In this document: positions 15,277 to 23,331 of the stretch, one piece after another
Layout: each line of letters begins with the position of its first letter
How positions within the stretch are numbered: position 1 is the first letter of the stretch
Assembly (NCBI GenBank): GCA_018336195.1
Contig: JAGXQV010000057.1
Coordinates: 1 to 34,885, forward strand
Source of the DNA: Sulfuricella sp.
Lineage (GTDB): Bacteria; Pseudomonadota; Gammaproteobacteria; Burkholderiales; Sulfuricellaceae
Length of the DNA: 34,885 nucleotides
Direction: 5' to 3'
The notes under the pieces: model-generated
The model's input: the letters and a program-made list of their open reading frames with translations, nothing else
Databases searched by the model: none
What the model was told of the DNA's origin: nothing
Made by a program: the position numbers and the translations under genes

Positions 15277-17142
15277 ATGGCAAAAGTACACATCAGCGAG
15301 TTGGTTTTACGTGACGGACACCAGTCCCTGATCGCAACCCGTATGCGCACCGAGGATATGCTACCGATCTGCGCCAAGCTCGACAGCGCCGGGTTCTGGT
15401 CGCTGGAAGCCTGGGGGGGCGCGACATTCGACTCCTGCGTGCGCTTCCTGCGCGAAGATCCCTGGGAACGTCTGCGCAAACTCCGCAAGGCCTTGCCCAA
15501 CACCCGTATCCAGATGTTGCTACGCGGGCAAAACTTGCTCGGTTACCGCCACTATTCGGACGACGTGGTTCGTGCCTTCGTCCAGAAATCCGCGGATAAC
15601 GGCATTGATGTGTTCCGCATTTTCGACGCCATGAATGACCTGCGCAATCTCCAAGTTTCCATTGCCGCAGTGAAGGCAAGCGGAAAACTGGCCGAAGGGG
15701 CGATTTGCTACACCACCAGCCCGGTACACGACATTCCCCATTTCGTCGGCCTCGCCAAAGAACTCGAAACGATGGGATGCGACACCCTGGCAATCAAGGA
15801 TATGGCTGGGCTGCTCACCCCATATACCACAGGGGAACTGGTCAAGGCGCTGAAATCCGCCATCAACATCCCAATTCACTTGCACAGCCACGCCACCAGT
15901 GGATTGTCGGCAATGTGTTTCCTCAAGGCGGTGGAAGCCGGCGCGAGCATACTCGACACCAGCAATTCCTCGTTCGGCGAAGGTGCCAGCCATTCTTCCA
16001 CGGAAAGCATCGTTGCAGCACTGGCCGGCACCGAATTCGATACGGGTATTTCGCTGGACCTCCTGCAGGAAATCACCGCTTATTTCCGCGAAGTTCGCAA
16101 GAAATACTGGCAGTTCGAAAGCGCCTTCACCGGCGTGGATACCCGCGTACTGGTCAACCAGGTTCCCGGCGGGATGATTTCCAACCTGTCGAACCAGTTG
16201 AAAGACCAGGGTGCCCTGGATCGGATGGATGAAGTCCTGGCGGAAATCCCCCGGGTCCGCGAAGATCTGGGTTTCCCTCCTCTGGTTACGCCGACTTCGC
16301 AGATCGTCGGCACCCAGGCCGTACTCAACGTCCTCACCGGGGAACGTTACAAGTCGGTCACCAACGAGGTGAAGAACTACCTGCAAGGCCGTTACGGCAA
16401 GGCTCCCGGCAAGGTCAACGGCGAAGTGCGCAACATCGCCATCGGCAACGCCGAGGTTATCACCTGTCGTCCGGCCGACCAGCTTCAGGACGAAATGGAC
16501 AAGATCCGCACAGAAATCGAGACCCTCGCCAAGAGCGACGAAGACATCCTCACCTACGCCATGTTCCCTGAACTGGCACGCACCTTCCTCCAGGAACGCG
16601 CCGCAGACTCGCTCAAGCCGGAACAATTGCTCCCCCCGGGAACCAACCTGTCGTGCGGTCCTTTCATGGCCCCCAACGAGTTCAACGTCACGTTGCACGG
16701 CGAGACCTATAACATCCACATTACCGGCTCCGGGCGCCCCGGCGAAGAACAGCGCCCGTTCTACGTGTCGGTGGATGGCGTGCAGGAAGAAGTGATTATC
16801 GAAGCCCTCAACGAAGTCGAGGTTTATGGCGGAATGGGCGGCGTCATCAGCGGCGGAAGCAGCAAATCCAAGAGCAAGGAAGGCGGCAAAGCCGGCTCTG
16901 GGAAGCGCCCTCGCCCGACCCACCAAGGACACGTCGCAACTGCCATGCCCGGCACCATCGTTGACGTACTGGTAGAACCAGGCAAGAAAGTCAAGGCCGG
17001 AGACCCGGTGCTGGTGATCGAAGCCATGAAAATGGAAAACGAGGTGCAAGCCTCTATCAGTGGAACCGTGATCAACGTCTGGGTGGTCAAGGGTGACAGC
17101 GTTACCCCCGACGAAGCCCTGGTAGAAATCCAACCTGAATAA
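15277..17142 (+). CDS. pycB: Carboxyltransferase/biotin carrier subunit of pyruvate carboxylase (OadA-like)
   Basis: 621 aa in three parts. The HMG-lyase-like carboxyltransferase barrel (about 1-300) has ELVLRDGHQSLIATRMRTED with the metal Asp, the lysine in AIKDMAGLL, and the metal histidines in LHSHATSG. A conserved PYC/OADA domain follows (about 300-470). After a Gly/Ser/Lys-rich linker comes a biotinyl domain with EAMKMEN, biotin on Lys585. The protein transfers the carboxyl group from biotin to pyruvate, forming oxaloacetate, or the reverse. It is annotated as oxaloacetate decarboxylase alpha in many genomes. No OadB or OadG pump genes follow, so the anaplerotic carboxylase reading is preferred. 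It follows pycA by 15 nt with a good ribosome site. Confidence 0.88.
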   Translation: MAKVHISELVLRDGHQSLIATRMRTEDMLPICAKLDSAGFWSLEAWGGATFDSCVRFLREDPWERLRKLRKALPNTRIQMLLRGQNLLGYRHYSDDVVRAFVQKSADNGIDVFRIFDAMNDLRNLQVSIAAVKASGKLAEGAICYTTSPVHDIPHFVGLAKELETMGCDTLAIKDMAGLLTPYTTGELVKALKSAINIPIHLHSHATSGLSAMCFLKAVEAGASILDTSNSSFGEGASHSSTESIVAALAGTEFDTGISLDLLQEITAYFREVRKKYWQFESAFTGVDTRVLVNQVPGGMISNLSNQLKDQGALDRMDEVLAEIPRVREDLGFPPLVTPTSQIVGTQAVLNVLTGERYKSVTNEVKNYLQGRYGKAPGKVNGEVRNIAIGNAEVITCRPADQLQDEMDKIRTEIETLAKSDEDILTYAMFPELARTFLQERAADSLKPEQLLPPGTNLSCGPFMAPNEFNVTLHGETYNIHITGSGRPGEEQRPFYVSVDGVQEEVIIEALNEVEVYGGMGGVISGGSSKSKSKEGGKAGSGKRPRPTHQGHVATAMPGTIVDVLVEPGKKVKAGDPVLVIEAMKMENEVQASISGTVINVWVVKGDSVTPDEALVEIQPE

Positions 17143-17152
17143 AAAAACGGCG

Positions 17153-17194
17153 GGGTGATGAGGATTGAGTAAAATCACGCAATCCTCATCACCC
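17153..17194. terminator. 15-bp perfect hairpin after pycB
   Basis: GGGTGATGAGGATTG (17153-17167) and CAATCCTCATCACCC (17180-17194) pair perfectly around a 12-nt loop, right after the pycB stop. On the plus strand no T-run follows, so termination for pycB would be weak or aided by other factors. On the minus strand seven Ts (A-run at 17141-17147) follow after 5 nt, which is a standard intrinsic terminator against antisense reads into pycB. Confidence 0.65.
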
Positions 17195-17207
17195 TGTCCT
17201 TAGCCCT

Positions 17208-17783
17208 ATGCAACTCGTCCTGGCCTCAACCTCTCCCTACCGCAGGGAACTGCTGTCCCGTCTGAAACTTGATTTTGAAGTAGCCTCTCCCGAAGTTGAT
17301 GAATCGCCTCTTTCCGGCGAATCGCCGGAACAAACGGCTTATCGCCTTGCGATTGCCAAGGCCCAGGCAGTCGGCGAACAATTTCCCGATGCTCTGATTA
17401 TTGGCTCGGATCAGGTCGCCACACTCGACGGCGCGCAAATCGGCAAGCCCCACACCCACGAAAATGCGACCCGCCAGCTGCGCACCATGCGCGGCAAAAC
17501 GGTGACATTCCACACCGCGCTGTGCCTGTACAACAGCGCCAACGACAATATCCAAGCGCAAGTGATACCGTTCATGGTGAAATTCCGCGACCTGAGCGAT
17601 GATGAAATCGAGCGCTATCTTGCCAAGGAACAACCCTATAACTGCGCCGGTAGCGCCAAATCGGAAGGATTGGGCATCGCACTGATCGAAAAGATGACGG
17701 GCGACGACCCCAATGCGCTGATCGGACTGCCGCTCATCGTGCTGGTGGAAATGCTAAAAAACGAAGGAGTATCGGTCTTTTGA
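17208..17783 (+). CDS. Maf-like nucleotide pyrophosphatase, YceF type
   Basis: 191 aa. It starts [19 protein letters not shown], the Maf signature. [12 protein letters not shown] is the Maf-conserved block around the catalytic Asp, and [32 protein letters not shown] is the form seen in the YceF subgroup. That subgroup hydrolyses m7GTP and other modified nucleotides (known for the E. coli member) and is usually found beside yceD-rpmF, divergently oriented. Here the two pyc genes stand between them. It overlaps the next gene by 4 nt. Confidence 0.92.
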   Translation: MQLVLASTSPYRRELLSRLKLDFEVASPEVDESPLSGESPEQTAYRLAIAKAQAVGEQFPDALIIGSDQVATLDGAQIGKPHTHENATRQLRTMRGKTVTFHTALCLYNSANDNIQAQVIPFMVKFRDLSDDEIERYLAKEQPYNCAGSAKSEGLGIALIEKMTGDDPNALIGLPLIVLVEMLKNEGVSVF

Positions 17784-18517
17784 GTGGTGTCCTCTATCTC
17801 ATTCCCACACCTCTCGGCGAGGGCGGCGAAATGGCTGCCGTGCTCCCGGAGTCGGTACGAAATATCGCCCTGTCGCTGAACAGCTTCGTTGCCGAAAACC
17901 CCAAAACGGCGCGCCAATTCCTCAAGCGGCTAGGGATCACCCGCCCCTTGCAGGACATCCAAATGACCACGCTCGATGAGCACACTCCGCCGGAACAGGT
18001 CGGTCAACTGCTTGCCCCCTTGTTGGCGGGGCATGACGTAGGGTTGGTGTCGGAAGCCGGTTGTCCCGCCGTCGCCGACCCCGGCGCCTTGCTGGTTCGA
18101 GCGGCTCATGAGAAGGGCGTGAAGGTCGTGCCGCTGGTCGGTCCCTCGTCCATCCTGTTGGCCTTGATGGCTTCCGGTATGAATGGGCAATCCTTCACGT
18201 TTCACGGCTACCTGCCTGCCAATAGGGAGGAACGGGTGAAAAGGTTGGGGGAGTTGGACAAGGAAAGCCGCGCTTGTCGCCAGACGCAGATTTTTATCGA
18301 AACCCCCTACCGCAATCAGCAGATGTTTGAGGACATCTTGCGCGCTTGCCCCTCGCAAACCCTACTCTGCGTAGCAACCGACATCACTCAGGCAAATGAA
18401 CGGATTGAAACCCGGACGCTGGCGGAGTGGAAGGGCAAGGTGCCGGATTTGCACAAGAGGCCCACGATATTTCTGATCTATTCGGGCGCCATCGCAGCCC
18501 GGAAGCCCCGTAAATAG
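17780..18517 (+). CDS. SAM-dependent methyltransferase, RsmI-like (tetrapyrrole methylase fold)
   Basis: 245 aa. [66 protein letters not shown] and [15 protein letters not shown] are blocks of the RsmI branch of the tetrapyrrole methylase superfamily. True RsmI methylates C1402 of 16S rRNA; this shorter, diverged paralogue, paired with maf in many betaproteobacteria, has no assigned substrate. It starts with TTG at 17780 inside the maf stop (TTGA overlap), with AAGGAG 10 nt upstream. It converges on cheD with only 4 nt between stop codons and no room for a terminator. Confidence 0.85.
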   Translation: MSGVLYLIPTPLGEGGEMAAVLPESVRNIALSLNSFVAENPKTARQFLKRLGITRPLQDIQMTTLDEHTPPEQVGQLLAPLLAGHDVGLVSEAGCPAVADPGALLVRAAHEKGVKVVPLVGPSSILLALMASGMNGQSFTFHGYLPANREERVKRLGELDKESRACRQTQIFIETPYRNQQMFEDILRACPSQTLLCVATDITQANERIETRTLAEWKGKVPDLHKRPTIFLIYSGAIAARKPRK

Positions 18518-18521
18518 GCGA

Positions 18522-19157
18522 TTAGAACAATTCGATCTCGCCCCCGACCGGTTTGGCGTCCAAGGTGCTGAGGTAACGAGTTTCCTGTTCGGCGATAGTG
18601 TTGTTGTGCAGGGAACGCAACCGTTTCACCTTGACCTTGCCGGTTGTGGGGAAATACACCACCATGCGTGGATAAATGCTGCCGACGTCTTCGGCCACTA
18701 CAGACAGCCCTTCGGTCTTGAGATAGTCACGCGCAAAAGCGATGTTGCGCATCCCCACGTCGGTCATGTTGGCGAGGATGCGCCCGCCGCCAAACAGTTT
18801 TACTTCCAGGTTTTGCCGCTTACCGCCGTTTTTCAGGATCACGTTGATCAGATGTTCCATGGCGAAATTGCCATAGCGGGTCGATGCACTCAAGCTGGTG
18901 GATTTCCAGCCGTCCGGGTCGCCTGAAGCCGGCAGCATGAAGTGGTTCATTCCCCCAATCCCGGTCGCCCGGTCGCGAATACATGCGGAAATGCACGAAC
19001 CAAGCGTGGTATAGACGCCCTCGTCATGTGGGGTGACGTAATACTCCCCCGGCATCAGCCGCGCGGCGAAGGCCTCATAAGTATTGTTCCAGCTCCGCCG
19101 AATATGTTCGAAACCAGGTAAGGACAAGGGGGGGCGGGCAGAAGGGAGAAAAGCCAT
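18522..19157 (-). CDS. cheD: Chemoreceptor glutamine deamidase CheD (orphan copy)
   Basis: 211 aa. CheD deamidates Gln residues of chemoreceptors to Glu. The conserved Cys in YTTLGSCISACIRD, the Thr five residues before it, and the His in GIGGMNHFMLP are present, as is VKLFGGGRILANM. The N-terminus LPGFEHIRRSWN is a common betaproteobacterial extension. No che genes adjoin it; the upstream neighbour is an HDOD gene, 13 nt away in the same direction. A second CheD of 174 aa is encoded at 31699-32223, so the genome has at least two, clearly diverged (this one keeps the MNHFMLP form; the other has MCHYLLP). Confidence 0.92.
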   Translation of the reverse strand: MAFLPSARPPLSLPGFEHIRRSWNNTYEAFAARLMPGEYYVTPHDEGVYTTLGSCISACIRDRATGIGGMNHFMLPASGDPDGWKSTSLSASTRYGNFAMEHLINVILKNGGKRQNLEVKLFGGGRILANMTDVGMRNIAFARDYLKTEGLSVVAEDVGSIYPRMVVYFPTTGKVKVKRLRSLHNNTIAEQETRYLSTLDAKPVGGEIELF

Positions 19158-19170
19158 AATGGAATGTTAA

Positions 19171-20028
19171 TTACTTGCCAAGAAAGAGTTTTTCGGCTTC
19201 GGTAATTTCTTCCTGTGCTTCACGGATCGTCGGCTCGATAAGTTCATCGGCATCCAATCCGGTGATATACCAAGCAAGGGGATTGATCGGGGGAACGTCA
19301 TCGAGGTCCAGCGTATCGATCTCTGCCATCTGGGCAAGAATGTTGGCAATATGCACTAACGCGCTCTCGCGCGGATAGCGTTTAGCCTTTTCGATGTTGT
19401 GGTGGAAATCGATGCATTCCTCCAGCAGCGGCGGCAAATGCCATTGGCGTGCCAACTCCCCGCCGACCTGGGCGTGATCGAACCCCATGATTTGCCATTC
19501 CGCCTCGTAAACCGGCAGTTCGTCCACATCGTCCAGCACCAGCAGCAGCACTTCCTTGGCTTGTGCCGACAGGCGGTTGAAAATCACCAGTTCGCCGATA
19601 TCGTGTAGCAGCCCACCGGTAAAAACCGCTTCCGGGTCGCACTTGCGCGCCTGTTTGGCGAGTATCCGCGCGGCGAGCGCGCAATAAAGGCTGTGGTGCC
19701 AGAAGTTTTCCATCGATACCAGATCGTTTGGCAAACCTTCGAAAGCACTCGCCACGGAAGTCGACAAGGCGAGGTTGCGAATCTGGCTGGTTCCGATAAT
19801 CGATACGGCTTTGGCAACGGTATCAACGGTGGAGGAAAGGCCGTACAAGGGGCTGTTGGCAACCCGCAGCAAGCGCACGGTAAAAGAGGGATCCTGGCTA
19901 ACCGCCTTGGCGATATCCGTAACGGTGCTGCTGGGATCTTCAACCAGTCTGTTGATGCGGAAAAATACGTCCGGTAGCGTGACCAGAGCACCAACACCTT
20001 GAACCAGTTCGATGACTTTGCTATCCAT
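19171..20028 (-). CDS. HDOD domain protein
   Basis: 285 aa with the ATG at 20028 (AAGGTG 6 nt upstream); a GTG at 20037 is the alternative. The HDOD domain fills residues 10-210: FFRINRLVEDPSSTVTDIAKAVSQDPS, LLRVANSPLYG, VSIIGTSQIRNLAL, and the degenerate HD centre GGLLHDIGELVIF, followed by FDHAQVGGELARQW and CIDFHHN. HDOD proteins lack the full metal site of HD phosphodiesterases and act as signalling scaffolds, often with chemotaxis or c-di-GMP systems. It is probably co-transcribed with the orphan cheD downstream, which hints at a shared role; target unknown. Confidence 0.88.
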   Translation of the reverse strand: MDSKVIELVQGVGALVTLPDVFFRINRLVEDPSSTVTDIAKAVSQDPSFTVRLLRVANSPLYGLSSTVDTVAKAVSIIGTSQIRNLALSTSVASAFEGLPNDLVSMENFWHHSLYCALAARILAKQARKCDPEAVFTGGLLHDIGELVIFNRLSAQAKEVLLLVLDDVDELPVYEAEWQIMGFDHAQVGGELARQWHLPPLLEECIDFHHNIEKAKRYPRESALVHIANILAQMAEIDTLDLDDVPPINPLAWYITGLDADELIEPTIREAQEEITEAEKLFLGK

Positions 20029-20060
20029 GTCCGTCACCTTGGCATGACGTAGCAGTGTTA

Positions 20061-20110
20061 GTCAAGCTTTGACGTCCCGGAAAAGGCGCGCAGGCGCCGC
20101 AATCCGGGAC
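20061..20110. terminator. GC-rich hairpins between typA and the HDOD gene
   Basis: GTCCCGGA (20074-20081) pairs with TCCGGGAC (20103-20110), enclosing GGCGC (20085-20089) with GCGCC (20094-20098). A small stem GTCAA/TTGAC (20061-20073) lies beside it. It sits just after the typA stop. No T-run follows, so it may end typA transcription only partly, or stabilise the 3' end. Confidence 0.45.
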
Positions 20111-20123
20111 GAATGCCACAACT

Positions 20124-21941
20124 TTATACGCCGCGCGAGGCCTTCTTGCGCTCATGCTCGTCCAGATAACGCTTACGCAGACGGATGTTTTTAGGAGTAA
20201 TTTCGACCAGTTCGTCATCGGCGATGAACTCAATGGCGGATTCAAGAGTGAGAGGAATCGACGGCGTCAAACGAACCGCTTCATCGGTACCGGAAGCCCG
20301 CACATTGGTCAACTGCTTACCCTTGATCGGATTGACGATAAGGTCGTTGTCGCGACTGTGTATGCCGATAATCATTCCTTCGTAGAGGCGTTCGCCGGGA
20401 GACACGAACATGCGACCGCGATCCTGGAGTTTCCACAAGGCATAAGCCACGGCATCGCCGTCTTCGGAAGAAATCAGCACACCGTTACGACGTTCGGCAA
20501 TTTCCGGCTTCAGCGGCGCGTATTCGTCGAAAACGTGACTCATCAGGCCGGTGCCGCGCGTCATGGTCATGAATTCCGACTGGAAGCCGATCAGGCCGCG
20601 CGCCGGGATGCGGTAATCGAGACGTACCCGCCCCTGACCGTCCGGCACCATGTCGGCCAGATCGCCGCGACGCGCACCGAGCGCTTCCATCACCGCCCCC
20701 TGGTTGGCTTCTTCGACATCCACGGTCAGCGCTTCGATAGGCTCATGCATCTCGCCGTTGACCTCATGCAAAATCACGCGCGGACGCGAAACGGCCAGTT
20801 CGTAGCCCTCGCGACGCATGTTTTCCAGAAGAATGGTCAAATGCAATTCGCCGCGTCCCGCCACCAGGAAAACGTCGGTGTCGTCGGTTTCCTCGACACG
20901 TAGCGCGACGTTGACCAGCAATTCCTTATCCAGGCGTTCGCGCAACTGACGGCTGGTGACGAACTTGCCTTCCTGGCCGGCAAACGGCGAGGAATTAACC
21001 TGGAAATTCATGGTCAGGGTCGGCTCATCCACCGACAGCATGGCCAGTGCTTCCGGCTTGTCGGGATCAGCCAGCGTCACGCCAATGCCGATTTCCTCGA
21101 TGCCGTTGATCACCACGATGTCGCCGGCTTGCGCCTCATCCAACGGCACACGTTGCAGACCGTTGAAACCGAAGACCTGGTTGACACGCGCCTTCTTGCC
21201 CTTGTCGTCGTCGTGACCGTTGAGCACCAGCACATCCTGCCCGGCTTTCAGGCGACCACGGGCGACGCGTCCGATGCCGATACGGCCCACATAGCTCGAA
21301 TAATCCAGCGCGGAGATTTGCAGTTGCAGCGGTTCGTCGGGATTGCCGGAAGGCGCGGGAACGTATTCCAACACGGTATCGAACAGCGCACGCATATTGT
21401 CGCTGGGGTTGGCCAGATCAAGCGTGGCATAACCGTTCAACGCGGAGGCGTAAACCACCGGGAAATCCAGTTGGTCGTCGCTGGCGCCGAGCTTGTCGAA
21501 CAAATCGAAGGTCTGGTTCACCACCCAGTCCGGGCGGCTGCCGGGGCGATCCACCTTGTTGATCACCACGATGGGTTTGAGTCCCAGCGCCAGGGCCTTC
21601 TTGGTCACGAAACGGGTCTGCGGCATCGGGCCTTCGACCGCATCGACCAGCAGCAATACGCCATCGACCATCGACAGCACCCGTTCCACTTCGCCGCCGA
21701 AGTCGGCATGCCCCGGAGTATCGACGATATTGATGTGCACCCCTTCGTAATCCACCGCCGTATTCTTGGCCAGAATGGTGATGCCGCGTTCTTTTTCCAG
21801 GTCGTTGCTGTCCATCACACGCTCTACCACTTGCTGATGGGCGGAAAAAGTGCCGGCCTGTTGCAGCAGTTTGTCCACCAAAGTGGTCTTGCCGTGGTCG
21901 ACGTGGGCGATAATGGCGATATTGCGGAGAGGGCGGGACAT
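20124..21941 (-). CDS. typA: Translational GTPase TypA/BipA
   Basis: 605 aa, full length. The G domain has AHVDHGKTT (13-20), [21 protein letters not shown] and [18 protein letters not shown]-like domains follow, then the BipA-specific C-terminal domain with [26 protein letters not shown] and [21 protein letters not shown]. TypA binds the ribosome at the EF-G site and is needed for 50S assembly at low temperature and for stress adaptation. It stands alone on the minus strand, divergent from the cytochrome c' gene. Confidence 0.96.
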   Translation of the reverse strand: MSRPLRNIAIIAHVDHGKTTLVDKLLQQAGTFSAHQQVVERVMDSNDLEKERGITILAKNTAVDYEGVHINIVDTPGHADFGGEVERVLSMVDGVLLLVDAVEGPMPQTRFVTKKALALGLKPIVVINKVDRPGSRPDWVVNQTFDLFDKLGASDDQLDFPVVYASALNGYATLDLANPSDNMRALFDTVLEYVPAPSGNPDEPLQLQISALDYSSYVGRIGIGRVARGRLKAGQDVLVLNGHDDDKGKKARVNQVFGFNGLQRVPLDEAQAGDIVVINGIEEIGIGVTLADPDKPEALAMLSVDEPTLTMNFQVNSSPFAGQEGKFVTSRQLRERLDKELLVNVALRVEETDDTDVFLVAGRGELHLTILLENMRREGYELAVSRPRVILHEVNGEMHEPIEALTVDVEEANQGAVMEALGARRGDLADMVPDGQGRVRLDYRIPARGLIGFQSEFMTMTRGTGLMSHVFDEYAPLKPEIAERRNGVLISSEDGDAVAYALWKLQDRGRMFVSPGERLYEGMIIGIHSRDNDLIVNPIKGKQLTNVRASGTDEAVRLTPSIPLTLESAIEFIADDELVEITPKNIRLRKRYLDEHERKKASRGV

Positions 21942-22109
21942 GAGAACTTCCTGAAAACGAAAGGGCGCGATTCTAACATAACTCAGTGGATTATCAGATT
22001 AAGTTTCGGATTTTCCGCAACATGGTCATCCCCCCACCGTTTCCAAACTTTGGGCAATTCGAGTCGAGTCGAGTAACATGGCGGCAATTTCGGCTACCGA
22101 TTACCACCT

Positions 22110-22571
22110 ATGACACCCTATGCAAAACTTGTATTTCTGGTTGTTTGTGCCGTTCTGCCGCTTGGCGGATGCACCGAAGCGGACAACCATCCGGGACAGC
22201 CGGTCCAGCACCGTGTCGCCGCCTTCAAGAAAATGCTCCAAAGCATGGAACAGATGGGCATGGTGGTGCGCGAACGCCAGGAATTCAAGGCAGCGGATTT
22301 TCTGGAACACGCTCATGAACTAAAAGCGCTGGCCCAGGAACCCTGGCAATATTTTACCCCGAACAGCAATTACCCCCCCACCCGCGCCAAGCCCGACCTC
22401 TGGCAACATCAAACCAACTTTGCAGAATTCCGCAACGACCTGGACGAATCGCTCGCAAAACTGATTGCGGCTGCGGAAACCGGCAAGATGGATATGATCG
22501 CGCCCGCCTATACCAGCGTCGAGGACTCCTGTGAGGCTTGCCATCAGCGTTTTCGCAAGACCCTCCAGTAG
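22110..22571 (+). CDS. Cytochrome c' family lipoprotein
   Basis: 153 aa. A lipoprotein signal (VFLVVCAVLPLGGC, lipid on Cys21) precedes an all-helical domain with one haem site CEACH (141-145) close to the C-terminus, followed by QRFRKTL. The C-terminal CxxCH in a four-helix protein is the mark of the cytochrome c' / c-556 group. These proteins bind NO or CO or carry electrons in the periplasm; this one should be membrane-tethered. There is no electron-transfer gene nearby, so the partner is unknown. Confidence 0.85.
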   Translation: MTPYAKLVFLVVCAVLPLGGCTEADNHPGQPVQHRVAAFKKMLQSMEQMGMVVRERQEFKAADFLEHAHELKALAQEPWQYFTPNSNYPPTRAKPDLWQHQTNFAEFRNDLDESLAKLIAAAETGKMDMIAPAYTSVEDSCEACHQRFRKTLQ

Positions 22572-22573
22572 AC

Positions 22574-22599
22574 GGCAACAACTGCTTCCTCATGTTGCC
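22574..22599 (+). terminator. Weak hairpin after the cytochrome gene
   Basis: GGCAACA (22574-22580) pairs with TGTTGCC (22593-22599) two bases after the stop codon, with a 12-nt loop and no T-run. It is a possible weak terminator. A related GTTGCCTCAC copy occurs at 22625-22634, just outside the small ORF's stop. Confidence 0.3.
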
Positions 22600-22616
22600 T
22601 CATATAACAAAGGGTG

Positions 22617-22772
22617 TCAGATACGTTGCCTCACATTGGAGGTAACCAGAACGAATTGAAAGATGTGCTTTAATTTTGCTTCAATGCGGCGCTTGAGATC
22701 AAATGGATTGAGTAAATCGGTCATCGTTTTCAATTGCTGTTTCAGTTCGGTCGAAATACTTTCGGAAGCCAT
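22617..22772 (-). CDS. Small unknown ORF, possible transposase tail remnant
   Basis: 51 codons from ATG at 22772 to TGA at 22617-22619. The product is basic and helical: ASESISTELKQQLKTMTDLL, then NPFDLKRRIEAKLKHIF and a final NVRQRI. The frame continues upstream for 13 more sensible codons (KAVFANARV precedes the Met) before a TAA, as if it were the 3' end of a longer gene that has been lost. The NPFxLKRxIExKL style recalls the ends of some transposases, but I cannot name a family. Codon use is AT-richer than the neighbours. Confidence 0.35.
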   Translation of the reverse strand: MASESISTELKQQLKTMTDLLNPFDLKRRIEAKLKHIFQFVLVTSNVRQRI

Positions 22773-22810
22773 CACCCGCGCATTTGCGAACACAGCCTTT
22801 TATTTGAAGC

Positions 22811-22842
22811 AAGCGGTTCAGTTAAGCTAGGCTAACCCGCTT
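22811..22842 (-). terminator. Hairpin downstream of the 123-aa gene
   Basis: AAGCGG (22811-22816) pairs with CCGCTT (22837-22842), with an inner bulged stem GTTAAGC/GCTAAC. It lies 20 nt past the stop of the minus-strand gene 22862-23233. The following T content is poor, so termination strength is uncertain. Confidence 0.4.
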
Positions 22843-22861
22843 TGAGGTTGTTCACGAACGA

Positions 22862-23233
22862 TTACTCGTATTTCCCCCGAGATAGAAAATTTAATAATTT
22901 TTCGATCTCGTTGCGCTCCTGCGGATGTTGATGGCTGGCCAGGAATTTCTGATAAGCGTCCTTATCTGTTCGGCTTAGGCGGTTCAACCCATCAAGCGTC
23001 ATACTTTTGACTTTCGGGTCATCGACAATCAAGTCCCCGATTTTGGAATTGCTGCTATCTTCCCGAATGGCTTTACTAAAATCATGCGGCGGGGATAACG
23101 ATATTTCAGGAATGCTGGGAATGTGGGCGGCTGACGGTAGCCCAAATTCCTCTGGACGGGCTGCAATTCCTAGTTCACCTCGATACCACATTGCACCGAT
23201 GGCGAAAATCAATAGCAGAAAAGCGGTTTTCAT
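22862..23233 (-). CDS. Hypothetical exported or membrane-anchored protein
   Basis: 123 aa, family not recognised. It starts MKTAFLLLIFAIGAMWYRG, a short hydrophobic segment that could be a signal anchor. The remainder is soluble: a Pro-rich stretch (PSIPEISLSPP) and a helical, charged C-terminal half with KSMTLDGLNRLSRTDKDAY and RNEIEKLLNFL. There are no cysteines and no catalytic motif. A G-rich ribosome site precedes the ATG. It lies 98 bp downstream of dnaE2 on the same strand and could be read from the SOS transcript, but nothing in it suggests DNA repair. Confidence 0.6.
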   Translation of the reverse strand: MKTAFLLLIFAIGAMWYRGELGIAARPEEFGLPSAAHIPSIPEISLSPPHDFSKAIREDSSNSKIGDLIVDDPKVKSMTLDGLNRLSRTDKDAYQKFLASHQHPQERNEIEKLLNFLSRGKYE

Positions 23234-23331
23234 TAAGCCCCCGTTGGGAACAAGAAAAAAACGGAAACTACCCGATTTTTTGATTCAATGTAACTGTCAC
23301 TTTTGACAGGTAGATCAATTTAAGGGGAGGT

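Noticed and set aside
15520..17178. 552-codon open frame on the minus strand opposite pycB
   Set aside because: It is an antisense shadow of pycB with an unnatural His/Phe/Gly-rich composition and no recognisable domain.
23294..23309. CTGTCA/TGACAG hairpin after dnaE2 as terminator
   Set aside because: The stem is only 6 bp, with no T-run close by; too weak to list as a feature.
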